A stretch of DNA of 64,000 nt from Cacajao melanocephalus (GCA_963573385.1 CAUYLG010075519.1:62001-126000); one strand, 5' to 3'; positions 23,611-34,135 are shown, counted from the stretch's first letter. Made by a program: numbers and translations. The notes: a model not told the origin generated them from the sequence alone.

Positions 23611-23901
23611 GGCCGGGCATGGGGGCTCACACCTGTAGTCTCAGCACTTTGGGAAGCTGAGGCGGGCGGATCACTTGAGGACATGAGTTGGAGACCAGCC
23701 TGGCCATCATTGTAAAACCCCGTCTCTACTAAAAGTACAAAATTTAGCCACGCATAGTGGCCTATGTGTGTAATCGCAGCTATTTGGGAGGCTAAGGCAC
23801 GAGAATCACTTGAACCCAGGAAGTGAAGGCTACGGGTGAACTGAGATGGTGCCACTGCACTCCAGCCCTGGTGACAGAGCAAGACTCCGTCTCAAAAAAC
23901 A
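23611..23901 (+). mobile_element. Full-length Alu with TSD
   Basis: GGCCGGGCATGGGGGCTCAC to CGTCTCAAAAAACA. Flanks AAAGTAAGTG (23601) and AAAGTAACTG (23902) are a 10-bp target-site duplication with one mismatch. Confidence 0.94.
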
Positions 23902-24326
23902 AAAGTAACTGGTCCTGAGTTGTCTGTTAGCAGCTGTAGTCATGTGAAGACTGAAAACATTCCATTTTGGAGGAAGAATTAAGGCAAAAGCAAGCAAGTA
24001 AACACCCCGCCCCCACCATCCACCCAAAATGCACGCAGTCTTTTGCTTCACAGCATTTTTGTGCAATGCGTTGTGTTTCTAGAATCCTCCTCAGAATCTT
24101 GCCTCTCCTGCTGCTCTGTGTTAATGAACGCAGACTTGTGCAAGCGGAAGCTCCACGCAGGTGGAGCTGGGCCCTTTCCTCTTACACACTGGGGCACTTC
24201 CTTCTGGCCTCACCAGCCAGTGTGTTTTACAACTTGCAGGAGAGTATTATTACATCTGAGCACTCAGAAATTAGATGCCGACACTGAGTATTGATTCACA
24301 TAAAAATCTACATATTGATAGTTTTT

Positions 24327-24744
24327 CGGGAGCTACTTACTCGCGGTCCCAGTGGCGCGGCTGCGGTGCGCTCCATGGCATCTGGAGGTGGTGTTCCTAC
24401 TGATGAGGAGCCGGTGACTGGGTTGGAGAGGGAGGTCATGTTGACTGCAAGAAAGGTACTGGACCCATACGATATACCACACCCGAAGGGAGCTTCAGGC
24501 ACCAAGGAAGACCCTAATTTAGTCCCCTCCATCACCAACAAGAGAATAGTGGGCCGCATCTGTGAAGAGGACAGCAGTACCATCATCTGGTTTCGGTTGC
24601 ACAAAGGCGAGGCCCAGTGATGCCCCAGCTGTGGAGCCCATTACAAGATGGTGCCCCACCAGCTGGAGCACTGAGCGCCTGCGCTGTTACTCAAAATATG
24701 CTGTAAAGCTGCTTCTTTCCAATAAAGACTAGCCTTTAAAAAAA
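24327..24744 (+). pseudogene. COX5B pseudogene: COX5B processed pseudogene
   Basis: COX5B encodes subunit 5B of mitochondrial cytochrome c oxidase (complex IV), a zinc-binding peripheral subunit on the matrix side. The copy begins within the presequence region, where part of the leader is missing (TCGGGAGCT then CTCGCGGTCCCAGTGGC). It then follows the mature coding sequence through GGAGGTGGTGTTCCTACTGA and GACCCTAATTTAGTCCCC to GAGGCCCAGTGATGCCCC. At that point a C-to-T change makes a premature stop (24618-24620). The rest of the frame, the TGA region, the 3' UTR and AATAAAGACTAG (24721) are collinear with the mRNA, with no introns. Only a short A run remains as tail. An upstream ATG gives a 109-codon frame from 24291, but it lacks the start of the real gene and ends early. 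It is a retrocopy, almost certainly non-functional. Confidence 0.95.
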
Positions 24745-24768
24745 TCCTAGTGCCTTTGCCTAGGACTT

Positions 24769-24850
24769 GAAAGTCGCAGTTTCCATGAAACTATTCATGA
24801 GGTTGGGTGAGGATTTACTGTACTTGGAAAAAAAAAAACCTCCCCAAAAG
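24769..24850 (+). repeat. Duplicated segment, copy B
   Basis: GAAAGTCGCAGTTTCCATGA through a shorter A run to CCTCCCCAAAAG, about 85-90 percent like copy A at 23299. Flanks beyond the segment differ from those of copy A. Confidence 0.85.
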
Positions 24851-24988
24851 TAGGTGAGCAACAGACTCACTCACGTAGTATGCCGATCCACCACACACAA
24901 AGGGCGTGGGCAACCAAAAGCTGTTGAATTAAAAATCGCCTTGGCATGTAAAGGTGCCTAGCATTATGGAAATAGTTTATGTTGCCAT

Positions 24989-25295
24989 TATTATTATTAT
25001 TATTATTGTTAACTTTTTTTTTTGAGTCAAGGTCTCACTCTGTCACCCAGGTTGGAGTGCAGTGGTATGACCTCGGCTCACTGCAACCCCTGCCTCCTTG
25101 GTTCAAGCGATTTTCTCCCTCAGCCTCCCAAGTAGTTGGGATTACAGACATGTGCCACCACACTCAGCTAATTTTTGTATTTTTGGTTGATACGGGGTTT
25201 GCCCATGTTGGCCAAGCTGGTCTCGAACTCCCGACTTCAAGTGATCTTCCTGCCTCGGCCTCCCAAAGTGCTGGCATGAGCCACCGCGCCTGGCC
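24989..25295 (-). mobile_element. Full-length Alu with (TTA)n-expanded tail and 11-bp TSD
   Basis: The body (GAGTCAAGGTCTCACTCTG to CACCGCGCCTGGCC) follows a T run. Before that lies (ATT)n, which is the outer A tail changed into an AAT microsatellite. TATGTTGCCAT (24978) and TATGTTGACAT (25296) frame body plus microsatellite, so the microsatellite belongs to the insertion. Confidence 0.93.
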
Positions 25296-25306
25296 TATGT
25301 TGACAT

Positions 25307-25689
25307 GATTCATCCTCCTAAAATAATAAAATAATTGGAAAAATAGCTTGAAGAAAATTAAGCTTTTTATCTTGAATTTTGAAGATTTTTTTTTAAACCT
25401 CCTCAAGTGTTCGTATCATTTCTTTGTCCTAATCACAAACAGGAAATTTCAAAGCATAACAAAGACCCAATTCTCGTTGCTCTGGTGTGGCTTTGGTGGG
25501 AATTTCAGAAGCAGTTCTGTTGGTTGTCCTGGCTGATGCCGCCACTTTTGAACACTGGTAAATGCGAACAGTGTAAATTGCCTTTGTTGTTTACAAGGAT
25601 GCTCTCATACATATTTCTCATTCAGTTTTTAATTAGCTAAAACTTGATTGATACTTAATGCATAATTGTGTGCTTTAAGTATATGTGTC
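25307..25689. other. No gene or recognised repeat
   Basis: AT-leaning DNA without recognisable features. Confidence 0.5.
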
Positions 25690-25815
25690 CTGTTATTTCC
25701 ATTTTATAGCCAAAATTTGGACATGGAGATTTAGAGATTAAATAGCTTACTCACTCAAAGGTTCGAGTTAGCAGTCAAACCCCTATCCTGTGATTATTTT
25801 CCCTGCATCATGAGG
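25690..25815 (-). mobile_element. MIR element, antisense
   Basis: TTTCCATTTTATAGCC, GAGATTTAGAGATTAAATAG and AGTTAGCAGTCAAACCCCTA are the antisense MIR landmarks in order. Confidence 0.8.
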
Positions 25816-26749
25816 TTTCTAAAAATGTGAAATAAACTTGGTTTTATAAGTAGAGCCAGACTCTTCATATTCTTCCCAGGTACAGGAAGTTGTAAGAACA
25901 CCTTCTCCCTGGCTTTAAGAAGGTCAGAAGCTGCAGCTGTTAGAGAGTCAACATGGCTCCCAGGGGCAGTCCCTCCTATACTGTCCTTCAGTGCCCCTGT
26001 CTGTTCACCCATGAGGAGTGGTTTACAAGTCTCCAAGCACAGGTTACACAGAGCCCAGGTCACAGACAGGATGCCAGGCTCCCACCCCATAGCCGTTTTT
26101 TCCCCCACTCACTACTTGACTGGTGCCTTAAGAATATGTCACAGTTACCAACACTGCAGTTTTGGGGAGCAGATTCGAGCTTCTAAAAGTAGAGTGAGCT
26201 GATGGTTTATTGGCAGAAATAGGACCCGCTTGCAGAAGTGTGGTGGTCCTGGCTGTTCACGGCGATCCACAGTGAATCAATCACTGAATTTTCTGGACTT
26301 TTTGGAGTCAGTTATTAAATGCATCCATTGTTAAATAACACACACTGAAAGAATGCTTCTGGTTCCTGCAACTCTATGAAGGTAGCATGATTGTAGTGAG
26401 TAGCTCTCAAGCTGAAAGAGGTTTCTGTTTGATGAATGTGATTTTCATGAGGATGAGAAATCGTTTAACAGTAGCGCGCATATCAGATTTAGCAACGATA
26501 AATGGACTGGGAAAAGAAGCAGCAGATCAGAATACATCTCCATTTGACAAATCATGGTTGAATTACAACCACAAGTTGACCAAGAATACAAGGTTTTAGC
26601 AAAAATCAACCAAAATTTTTCACAGAATTTTATTCTATGAGAATCAATGGCTATGTGAAATTTACATGGAAGAATAGCATATATTTGATTATTGATTGTA
26701 AGTTGTGTATTACACAGCGTTGATCTTAAATATGTGCATGTGTATACAT
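25816..26749. other. No gene or recognised repeat
   Basis: Frames up to about 136 codons lack domains. Nothing else recognised. Confidence 0.5.
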
Positions 26750-27112
26750 TGTCACAGGCCCTTTCAGCTGCTGTTACAAAATGCCGTAAACTGCATGGCC
26801 TGGAAACAACAGAAATGTGTTTCTTATGGTTCTGGAGGCTGGGATGCAAGCCCAAGACCAGGGCACCGGGAGATTCTCTGTCTCATCAGGGCCTGTTTCC
26901 TGGTGCATACATGGCGTCTTTTCTCTGTGTCCTCACGTGGCAGAAGGGGCATGCGAGTCTCTGGGAGCTCCTTTATAAGGGCATTAATCCCATTTCTGAA
27001 GGCCTACCTTCATTGACCTAATAATCACATCCCCAAGGCCTCATCTCCTAACTTTCAGGGTTAGGATTTAAACATATGAATTTTGGGGGACAGAAACATT
27101 CAGTTCATTGCA
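26750..27112 (-). mobile_element. MLT1A-type MaLR LTR, antisense
   Basis: Plus-strand landmarks are GCTGCTGTTACAAAATGCCG, TCTGGAGGCTGGGATGCAAG, GTGTCCTCACGTGGCAG, TTTATAAGGGCATTAATCCC and ATATGAATTTTGGGGGACAG, ending CATTCAGTTCATTGCA. Its distal 140 bp is the source of a second copy at 27325. Confidence 0.88.
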
Positions 27113-27590
27113 TATACATATACATATATTCACACACATATTGTGTGTATATATAGTATATAGTATTTACATATTGTATGCATTTATGCATAATATAAAT
27201 ATTGCATATACATATATTCACACACATGTTGCATTTGTATATATTATATAGTATATACGTACTATATGTATATATAGTTATATATAGTATAAAAGTACTA
27301 TATGTATATATACTATATGTCGTATAAAGGGCATTAATCCCATTTCTGAAGGCTCCACTTTCATTAACCTAATCACCTTCCCAAGGCCTCCTCTCCTAAC
27401 TTTGGAGGTTAGGATTTAAACATGTGAATTTTGGGGGACAGAAACATTCAGTTCATTGCATGTACCTATACGTATATTCACACCCACATATTGTATGTGT
27501 ATCTATAGTATATTTACATACTATATGTATATACATATATGCATAATTCAATAATACAATAATACATATTGCATATATGTATTTTCACAC
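26975..27590 (+). repeat. 350-bp tandem duplication of LTR end plus AT repeat
   Basis: ATAAGGGCATTAATCCC at 26975 recurs as ATAAAGGGCATTAATCCC at about 27324. The two then stay in step through GGATTTAAACAT, GGGGGACAGAAACATTCAGT and into the TACATATATTCACAC tract. The shift is 350 bp. Small differences show that the event is not recent. Confidence 0.9.
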
Positions 27591-27735
27591 ACATATTGTA
27601 TGTATATATACAGTATATACATACTACAAACATGTATATGTGTATATGCATAATACAGTAACATATACTGCATATTGTATATGTATATGCAATATGTATT
27701 ATTGTATTATGCATATATATATATATTTGAGTCCC
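27113..27735 (+). repeat. TA/TATG/CACA-rich simple repeat
   Basis: Long tracts of ATAT, TATG and short CACACA, interrupted by the second LTR-end copy at 27325-27460. ACACATATTGTATG-like phrases recur several times. Confidence 0.9.
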
Positions 27736-28074
27736 TATTTTACACATTTACCAGCACCCCACTGCTTTTGAGAATGAAAGGGGTGCCATTATTACACATG
27801 TTGCAATACTGGGTGAAATCAGGACAGTCCCAGGCAATCCCAGAACCTGTGGTCCCCACAAGACTTTCTAGGTCCAGTCCAGCACACAGTCTCCCTCTGG
27901 GCTGTCCTTTTCTTACAGCTCCCTCCCCCACCAGAGACCCTACACAATCACTCCAAAAAGGCTCTTTCTCACTGAGTCCCTTTGCCACAGGGAGTCACAG
28001 GAGCATTAAGTTACCTCCTGAGCAACCGTCTTCACCCTGCTTCATCCCTTTCCCAGGCTTCATGGAAGCACTGT
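27736..28074. other. No gene or recognised repeat
   Basis: The open frame that starts in the AT repeat (27675-28157) has no recognisable domain. Confidence 0.5.
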
Positions 28075-28262
28075 TTCTGGCATTTATTAGCTCTGAGACT
28101 ATAGAAGCCTCCCTTATAAAGTTTGTAGGTAATTTTCTTACAGCAAAATGGAGCTAATAGACCCAGCATGCAGAGCTGCTGCAAGGATTAGCAGGCTCTG
28201 TCACGGCTTTCTATGTGCTTGGCACGAGATACATGCTCAATGAATGGCACTATTTTTGCTAT
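28075..28262 (+). mobile_element. MIR element, 3' part
   Basis: AAAATGGAGCTAATAGACCC, CTGCAAGGATTAGCAG, ATGTGCTTGGCACGAGATAC and GCTCAATGAATGGCAC follow MIR order. Confidence 0.75.
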
Positions 28263-28907
28263 CATTACTGCTCCTGCTGCTACTTTGTTTGAGTGTCTCT
28301 GTCTCAGGCTCTGAGTTTTTGGACACATCCCCATTACTTGGGCCCCCTGGGACTTTGATAGTTTAGACTCCTTTCACCCACTCTAAAACTGAGGGTTTCT
28401 CCACCCCTTCCCATACCCAGTCCTGACTTACGGGGAGTGGTCACAGTGAGGGGTAACCAGGGGTCACTCTGCTGTTTTCCTTGAGGGCCTGGTGTACAGT
28501 CGGGCCTCCAGAAACAGCTCTGGGTCCTCCAACCTGTCCTTGGCCCTAGCTATGTGATCCAGCTGTACATACTATGCCCAAGTCAGGCCAACCAGACTGC
28601 TTCAGTGCTGGCCATGAGGGCCTCCTCGTCCAACACAAGCCAATGAGAACCCCTTCCTGGACTTTTCTGAGTTGGAATGAAGGGAAGGAGTCAGCGCCTC
28701 TGATTGGGAGCTTGAGGTTCAGGAGCTGATGGAGACATGTTGGCTATCTAGAAGAGCCAGTGGGAGAGTCTGAAGCCAATGACACAGAGAACTAGACCCC
28801 AGATGGCAGAAGAGTCCTGCTAGGACAGAGGTCACTGAGGCCTGACTGCATCCTGACCCTCTCTTAAGGCACATTGAGATCACCACTCCCATCAAAAGGC
28901 AGCATCA
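28263..28907. other. No gene or recognised repeat
   Basis: Moderately GC-rich DNA; no recognisable domain or repeat. Confidence 0.5.
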
Positions 28908-29199
28908 GCCTGGCGCAGTGGCTCACACCTATAATTCTAGCACTTTGGAAGGCCAAGGTGGGCGGATCATGAGGTCAGGAGTTCAAGACCAGCAGACCAA
29001 CATGGTGAAACCCCATCTCTACTTAAAAATATAAAAATTAGCTAGGCATGGTCGTGTGCACCTGTAATCCCAGCTACTCAGGAGGCTGAGGCAGGAGGCT
29101 CACTTGAACCTGGGAGGCAGAGTTTGCAGTGAATTGAGATCGTGCCACTGAACTCCAGCCTAGACGACAGAACAAGACTCCATCTCAAAAAAAAAAAAA
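28908..29199 (+). mobile_element. Full-length Alu
   Basis: CCTGGCGCAGTGGCTCACAC to CTCCATCTC plus A13, with both arms and the linker (CTACTTAAAAATATAAAAAT). Confidence 0.94.
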
Positions 29200-29206
29200 G
29201 AGGCAA

Positions 29207-29246
29207 CCTCCCCTCCCCTCCCCTCCCCTCCCTTCCCCTCCCCTTT
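29207..29246 (+). repeat. (CCCCT)n microsatellite
   Basis: Seven or more CCCCT/CCCTT units directly follow the Alu tail. The complementary strand has repeated G4 runs and is G-quadruplex-prone. Confidence 0.95.
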
Positions 29247-29250
29247 TTTT

Positions 29251-29356
29251 CTCCAGTCTCACTATGTTGCCCAGGCTGGGCTCAAACTCCTGGGCTCCAG
29301 AGTGCCTCCCGCCCCAGCCCCTGAGTAGCTGGAACTACAGACACCCACCATGCCTG
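29251..29356 (-). mobile_element. Alu monomer (FLAM-like), antisense
   Basis: AGTCTCACTATGTTGCCCAG, CTCAAACTCCTGGGCTCC, CTGAGTAGCTGGAACTACAG and CACCATGCCTGG make one antisense arm. It lies 51 bp beyond a plus-strand Alu, so the two are an inverted pair. Confidence 0.82.
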
Positions 29357-29770
29357 GGTCTCTGGTTTTCTTCATTGAGTCTCCAATGAATGGGAGGCTC
29401 TAAGCCTGAAAAGTGTGACACTGTATTTCTTTAAGCCCCAAAGGCTCCAAAGTACTATGCCCGTGCTTCTGAAGGGTTTCTTAAGGGTGTTGTGTTTCCA
29501 GAATGATTTATAATACCTTTTGTGCACCAGGTGAGATGACTTAGCCATTTGCGCTTGCTGGTCCGGTCCCTGAGGCTGTAGCAGTGGTTTCCACAGGGTC
29601 TTTTTGGTGGGATGCCACTGCCATTTACTCTCAACCTTTGCCTAAGCTAATTCAAGTCAGCTTTCCCTCACTTGAAGTAACAACAAAAATGTTCCTAATG
29701 AGTCCTCCTAGGTTCCCCAGGTTCAGGAAAGGGAAATCAGACACTCCTTGCCCCTGCTCTAGGGAGAATA
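29357..29770. other. No gene or recognised repeat
   Basis: Nothing recognised. Confidence 0.5.
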
Positions 29771-30839
29771 TGTAGAGAACCAGCCCCACACCCCACCCAT
29801 CGGTACGCTGAGTTCAGTGGTGACAAAGGAATGAGAAAAAGACAGGTAAAGAATGCATAGTGGGACCAGGGGGCCGTCACTTGCACTGGAGGCAGTGAAG
29901 GCCCTGAGCTCTGATCTACCACAGTATTTATTGGTTACAGTCACTTTGATCTATAGGCTAGGCGGTGGAGTGATGGTGGGGAGAGGGTGATGTGATGGTG
30001 GGGTGAATCAGTGAGCCAGAAGTGAGTCAGTGAGCCAGAACTGGTATGTCATTCTAAAGATTGATAACAGTGGCAGTTTGGGAGTTTCACAAAACAAGAA
30101 CATGTGGTTATCTTCAGCCTGTTATCTATGTGCAGCTGGTGGAACAGGGACCTTATAAGGAGCCTACAAATCTGGTTACGTTTTAGTGCTACGAAGGGGT
30201 TTTACGTCCTTGAGCACAATGTTTATGGTAACAGAGCCAAGGTCACCCTGCACGGGAACATGAGGCATGGAGAGGTCTGCCTCCCCAGAGGCCCCCCGCA
30301 ATTTGCGCGGTTTGTTGTTATGAGTTTATGTGTTATAAGCAATTTCTGTAGGCGCTCTGTAAGTCCTTTCTCCTTTGCTGCTTCCCCTAACAGAACAGGC
30401 CCCTGTTTCATATCAGGGCTAACTCTCAATGGTCTGTGTCAAATGCTCCAGAGAAGCATATTTCTGATCCAAATGAAAGGACGGAGATACCAGCGCCCAA
30501 GCCCCAAGGAACCTGACTCTAGAAGGGTCTTGTGCTCTAGGAGGGTCAGAAGTGACTTCTACTACCATCTTGCTTTAGGAGTCCAAGTAAATAACAGACT
30601 GAATACACCGCTTTGCTCTGAAGTAGACATACGGTGTCCAATTCCAGGGAGCCTGTGCCTCTGCAGCCCCTGCCCCCAAGTCTGTGGCAGGCATTGCCCA
30701 TCGATCCCGACATGGTCCTGTGCACCCTGGCGTACCACCAGTGCTGCCGGCTGGCCCTTCTCAGCTGCTCTTGGTCCTTCTTGGAGAAGTCACCGAGCTT
30801 GTCTTCTCGGCTGAGTGGGCCTCATGTCTAGAGACTACA
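29771..30839 (-). mobile_element. Probable ERVK-like LTR, antisense
   Basis: On the minus strand, AATAAATACTGTGG is followed by GATCAGAGCTCAGGGCC, a CCCCCTGGTCCCACT block, a T-rich TTACCTGTCTTTTTCTCA block and GGCTGGTTCTCTACA. This resembles the R-U5 end of betaretrovirus-like LTRs. The opposite end is tentatively set at TGTAGTCTCTAGAC, giving about 1.07 kb. Matching 6-bp flanks were not found. The 236-codon plus-strand frame at 30104-30814 is antisense to it and has no recognisable domain. Confidence 0.45.
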
Positions 30840-31785
30840 GCCTTGAAAAGGCTGTTTTGGATGTGGGTCTGTGAGTTCTCGCATACCGACGTTCTATAAG
30901 CCACAGAGCCATCCTCGTGTCTGCAAGTGAAAGGTTAATACCCAGGGAAGGCGAAAATCTCCTTTAAAATTGCTAGTGAAAGGTGGGCTAGACCAGAGGA
31001 ACATAGAATTAGGCTTACGTAGCAGCCTGGGTTTCCATAGAAACAAGATGCAGTGGCGTCAGATGCATGATTAAACTTTTCCACGCTGGTTTTAAGCCTG
31101 GAAGCAGGCTGGAAGAGGCTATTTACTCCCTGTTCAGGCACAGTGCAAATTTTGACAGCAAAGTCCTCCAAAAAGTCTCAGTCAAAGCAAATGGCAGTGA
31201 CTCCTCCCCTCACACACAAAAAGTCGTGTATGAGCCCCCGCTACAGCCCGGCAGGCTGAACTGGAGTGGCACATACACAGTGCAGTCTGGCGTGGGGGAC
31301 GAAAGTTATTGTTACTCATCCTGGAAACACATCACCCTTAAGAAACCCCTCAGAAGCACAGGGGTAGTCATTTGGGGTCTTTGGGTTTAATGAAATACAG
31401 CATCACATTTTGCAGCTCAAAGCCTCCTATGTATTGGAAACTGGGTGAAGAAAGCCAGAAGTGTGATGTTGCCTTGGTAGGAGGGCCCGGCCTGCAGCCT
31501 TCAGCGAGCAGCAGCAGGAAGCTGCAGCCCTGAATCAGCGCCTTTGTTCTCCGGAAGCCTGCAGGAGTAGGCCCGTCTGCTCACACTGTCCTTGGGCAGT
31601 TTGCGTGTGTCCCTAGGAGCCCATGCGGGTGACCCCCTAGGTACAGCGGGCGTTGGGCGTGGAAGGCGGGCTGGGGGCAGCTGGGGACAGCACTCACTGT
31701 TCTGCCCCTGCTCCTCCACTCAGCAGTGAGGACTGGGCTCCCATCCAATGAAAGGGCTGGAAGCTTTCTGCGAGAAGCAGCCAGT
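30840..31785. other. No supportable gene
   Basis: A 107-codon frame at 31067-31390 (plus) stays open but has no recognised motif. Nothing else seen. Confidence 0.45.
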
Positions 31786-32660
31786 CCTGATTGGTTGGTT
31801 GGTTTGAAATGTATCCATTATTTAATTAGGTTCTTTGCAAGAAATTGAGAACCGCAGATGCTGAGGATAAATTGCATTTGTGAGTGAGAACACAGGATGA
31901 AGGTAGCCCTAGAGCTGAGGGCTAACTTTGGTTTGGGGCAGAATTTGTGAGTCCATGGCTTTCTGATCTGCCTTGCGCTGCTGTGTGAGCCATATTTCTC
32001 TCTCTGTGTGGAAGCGCTCACCTTCCTAGTGTCTGTGCCTGTGCGGGAGGGAGATGTGGGGGATTTTCACACTGCTGATAGCAACTCTGTTGGAGGTGGT
32101 GATGACGAATTTCTGGTGTTCTATGCAGAGGAGCTCAGTTGAGGACCAGAGGTCTAGCGACTGCTCAGCTCAGGAAAACCACCCTCTAGACTTTGTGGTG
32201 CCCAGTGAGGATGACTGGAATGGTCCCAGGAGCGAGACTGCCTGCAGCCTTCCCACGCACTGACTGAAGGGTTTCTTGCCAGGGCTCCACACTTCCAAGA
32301 CACATCTTCAGTAGGCGCATATGTAGGCATTTCGTGAAGTTTAACCACCCAGGCACCTCCATTGTTAACCCCAGATGGTTCTGTGACAGCAGCAAGAACT
32401 TTCTCCTTTTTCAGCTCTGGATTTAGCAGCTGAATACTTCCTCTTGTGCATGGCTTTTCTCGACGACAAGCAGGTCAGAACCATCTGCGCATTCCCCTGA
32501 TGGGACACGGTTTCTGCTGCAGAGGGCCTTCCCCCGCCTGGACTCTTTGGGTTTGAGATTACCCTTCTTGATCTTGCCTCTGGCATCAGCCTTCTTGGCT
32601 ACAGGTTTCTTGCCTTAGCTTCCAGCTTCTCAATTTTTCACTCACCATCTTGCAACATGG
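31786..32660 (-). pseudogene. RPL6 pseudogene: RPL6 processed pseudogene, near full length
   Basis: RPL6 encodes large-ribosomal-subunit protein eL6. Read on the minus strand from an ATG at 32648, the copy follows the mRNA: AAGAAGGCTGATGCCAG, then GCCATGCACAAGAGGAAGTA (peptide [13 protein letters not shown]), GAAACCCTTCAGTCAGTG, GGGACCATTCCAGTCATCCT, CACCAGAAATTCGTCATCAC, GATCAGAAAGCCATGGACTC and the 3' UTR start AGAACCTAATTAAAT. It has no introns. A 1-base loss in codons 5-6 breaks the frame at once. Further indels follow, including the loss of several lysine codons near 32050, and there are several stops. Beyond the 3' end lies AAACCAACCAACC, probably a decayed A tail. Clear target-site duplications were not found. 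Confidence 0.93.
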
Positions 32661-33087
32661 GAAGGAGTTGGATCCTGTTTTGATGGAACTCATCATGAAA
32701 TAGATGCAGAAGCAGAGATAAAAGTTTCAGTGTTTTATCAATTGCTTGAAAAGCTACGAATATATAGATTCTCAGAATGTGTAGTGCTGGGAGAAACCAA
32801 CATACTACAAGAGAAGAAAGATATTTAGCATGAAAATATACTTAATGCCTGGCCAGTCTTAGGGAGAATGGCAGGACCAGCTCCTCTCAATATGGGAAGG
32901 AGCACTGACGAACAAGACCATGGGGGTGCATGTTCTGGAGTCTGAATCTCAGTTGGATGTGAGAATTCTGAGCCCGTGGTACAAGTGAGGCTTCCTGGCA
33001 GATCTAAACTTCTGGTTAGGAAGAGTGACTTCGAAGTCCACCGGTATTTCCCATTTCCTCCAGAAGAGCAAATACAGCATGGTTCCC
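32661..33087. other. No gene or recognised repeat
   Basis: Nothing recognised. Confidence 0.5.
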
Positions 33088-33545
33088 TACTGCTGTTCTT
33101 ACAGATGTATCAGAAATTGAGTGGCTCAGAACAACACAAATGTATTCTCTTATGCCCTGGATGTCACAAGTAGAAAACGGGTCTTCCCGGGCTGAAGTCA
33201 AAGTGTTGGTGGGGCTGGGTTTCTTTCTGGGGGACCCTGGGGGAGAACACTTTACCTTGACCCCTCCAGCTGCCCACGTGATCCTCTCCCTCTCGCTGCA
33301 GACAGCAGCAGCCGTGCAAGGTTTTCCAGTTCTTTGCATGACATATTACTCTGACTTCCTCTTCTTCCTTCTTCCACATTAAGGCCCTTGTGATTCTCCT
33401 GGATGGACTCCAATAATCTGGGATAATCCCCTGTCAACTTTTACCTACGTCTGCTACTTTAATTCCCATTTTTCATGGAACCTACTTCATCTACAGGCTC
33501 TAGGGATAGGATGTGAACATCTTTGAGGGGCCATTATGTTATAGG
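33088..33545 (-). mobile_element. MLT1-type MaLR LTR, antisense
   Basis: 'gagtggctcagaacaacaca' with ATGTATTCTCTTATGC, CAAAGTGTTGGTGGGGCTGG, AAGGCCCTTGTGATTCTCC, TAATCTGGGATAATCCCC, GGGATAGGATGTGAACATCT and GGGGCCATTATGT are ordered as in antisense MLT1-like LTRs. Confidence 0.78.
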
Positions 33546-33596
33546 AGTTATTAAGGGATTATTTTAGGCAGATAGAAAAAAGGGTCCTTAGGAAGT

Positions 33597-33622
33597 TTTT
33601 TTTTCTTTTTTTTTTTTTTTTT
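33597..33622 (+). repeat. Poly-T tract
   Basis: T-run interrupted by two C, immediately before the next LTR. Confidence 0.95.
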
Positions 33623-33624
33623 CT

Positions 33625-34135
33625 TGTCTAGCAGGAAAGCCTCAGCTCTTGGGTAGGGGGCAAGCTTTGATATGCAAATACTGGCCATTACAAACTGGGT
33701 CCACCAAAACATGGCAATTTCCATCGTCTTCTTGTCCCCACATGTGCCTGGCAATATGGCTGCCCCCACATATCCCCACGTGGGTAGAGCGTCACGGCAC
33801 CCTGTATTTGCTTATTAAAGGACTAGGGTGGGAAGGTCAGTCCCCCCATCCCCCCACCCCCCTCAACATGAATGACACGTCTGGTGAAACCAATCCCCAA
33901 ACCCTATGCAAATCGGATACCACCTCCTCCAGCCTCCTTATATAACTGGCTGTTTTCCACAGCACTCGGACTCCTTCTTTCAGCTTGGAGATCCCTCCTT
34001 CTGTCTCTATACAGGGGAAGCCTCCTCCTCCTTTCTTGCCTATTAAATTCTCCACTCCTTAAAACCACTCCACATGTGTCCATGTCGTTTTATTCAAACC
34101 GGTGCAGACCAAGGACCCTGGTGTTCCTCCAGTCA
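33625..34135 (+). mobile_element. Solo LTR (ERV1-like), plus strand
   Basis: It runs from TGTCTAGCAGG to GTTCCTCCAGTCA. It has a TATA-like TTATATAACTGGC (33940), a TTATTAAAGG and a CTATTAAATTCTCC polyadenylation-type signal, and a GT-rich ATGTGTCCATGTCG segment just after. This is the promoter and R region layout of a gammaretroviral-type LTR. No internal region or clear short duplication is present. Confidence 0.65.
33842..33863 (-). other. C-run tract, G-quadruplex-prone on the minus strand
   Basis: Three runs of about six C separated by AT or A (CCCCCCATCCCCCCACCCCC) in the U3-like part of the LTR. Confidence 0.6.

Noticed and set aside
30104..30814. 236-codon plus-strand open frame
   Set aside because: It shows no recognisable domain and lies antisense to a probable LTR; the upstream ATG context and composition give no support.
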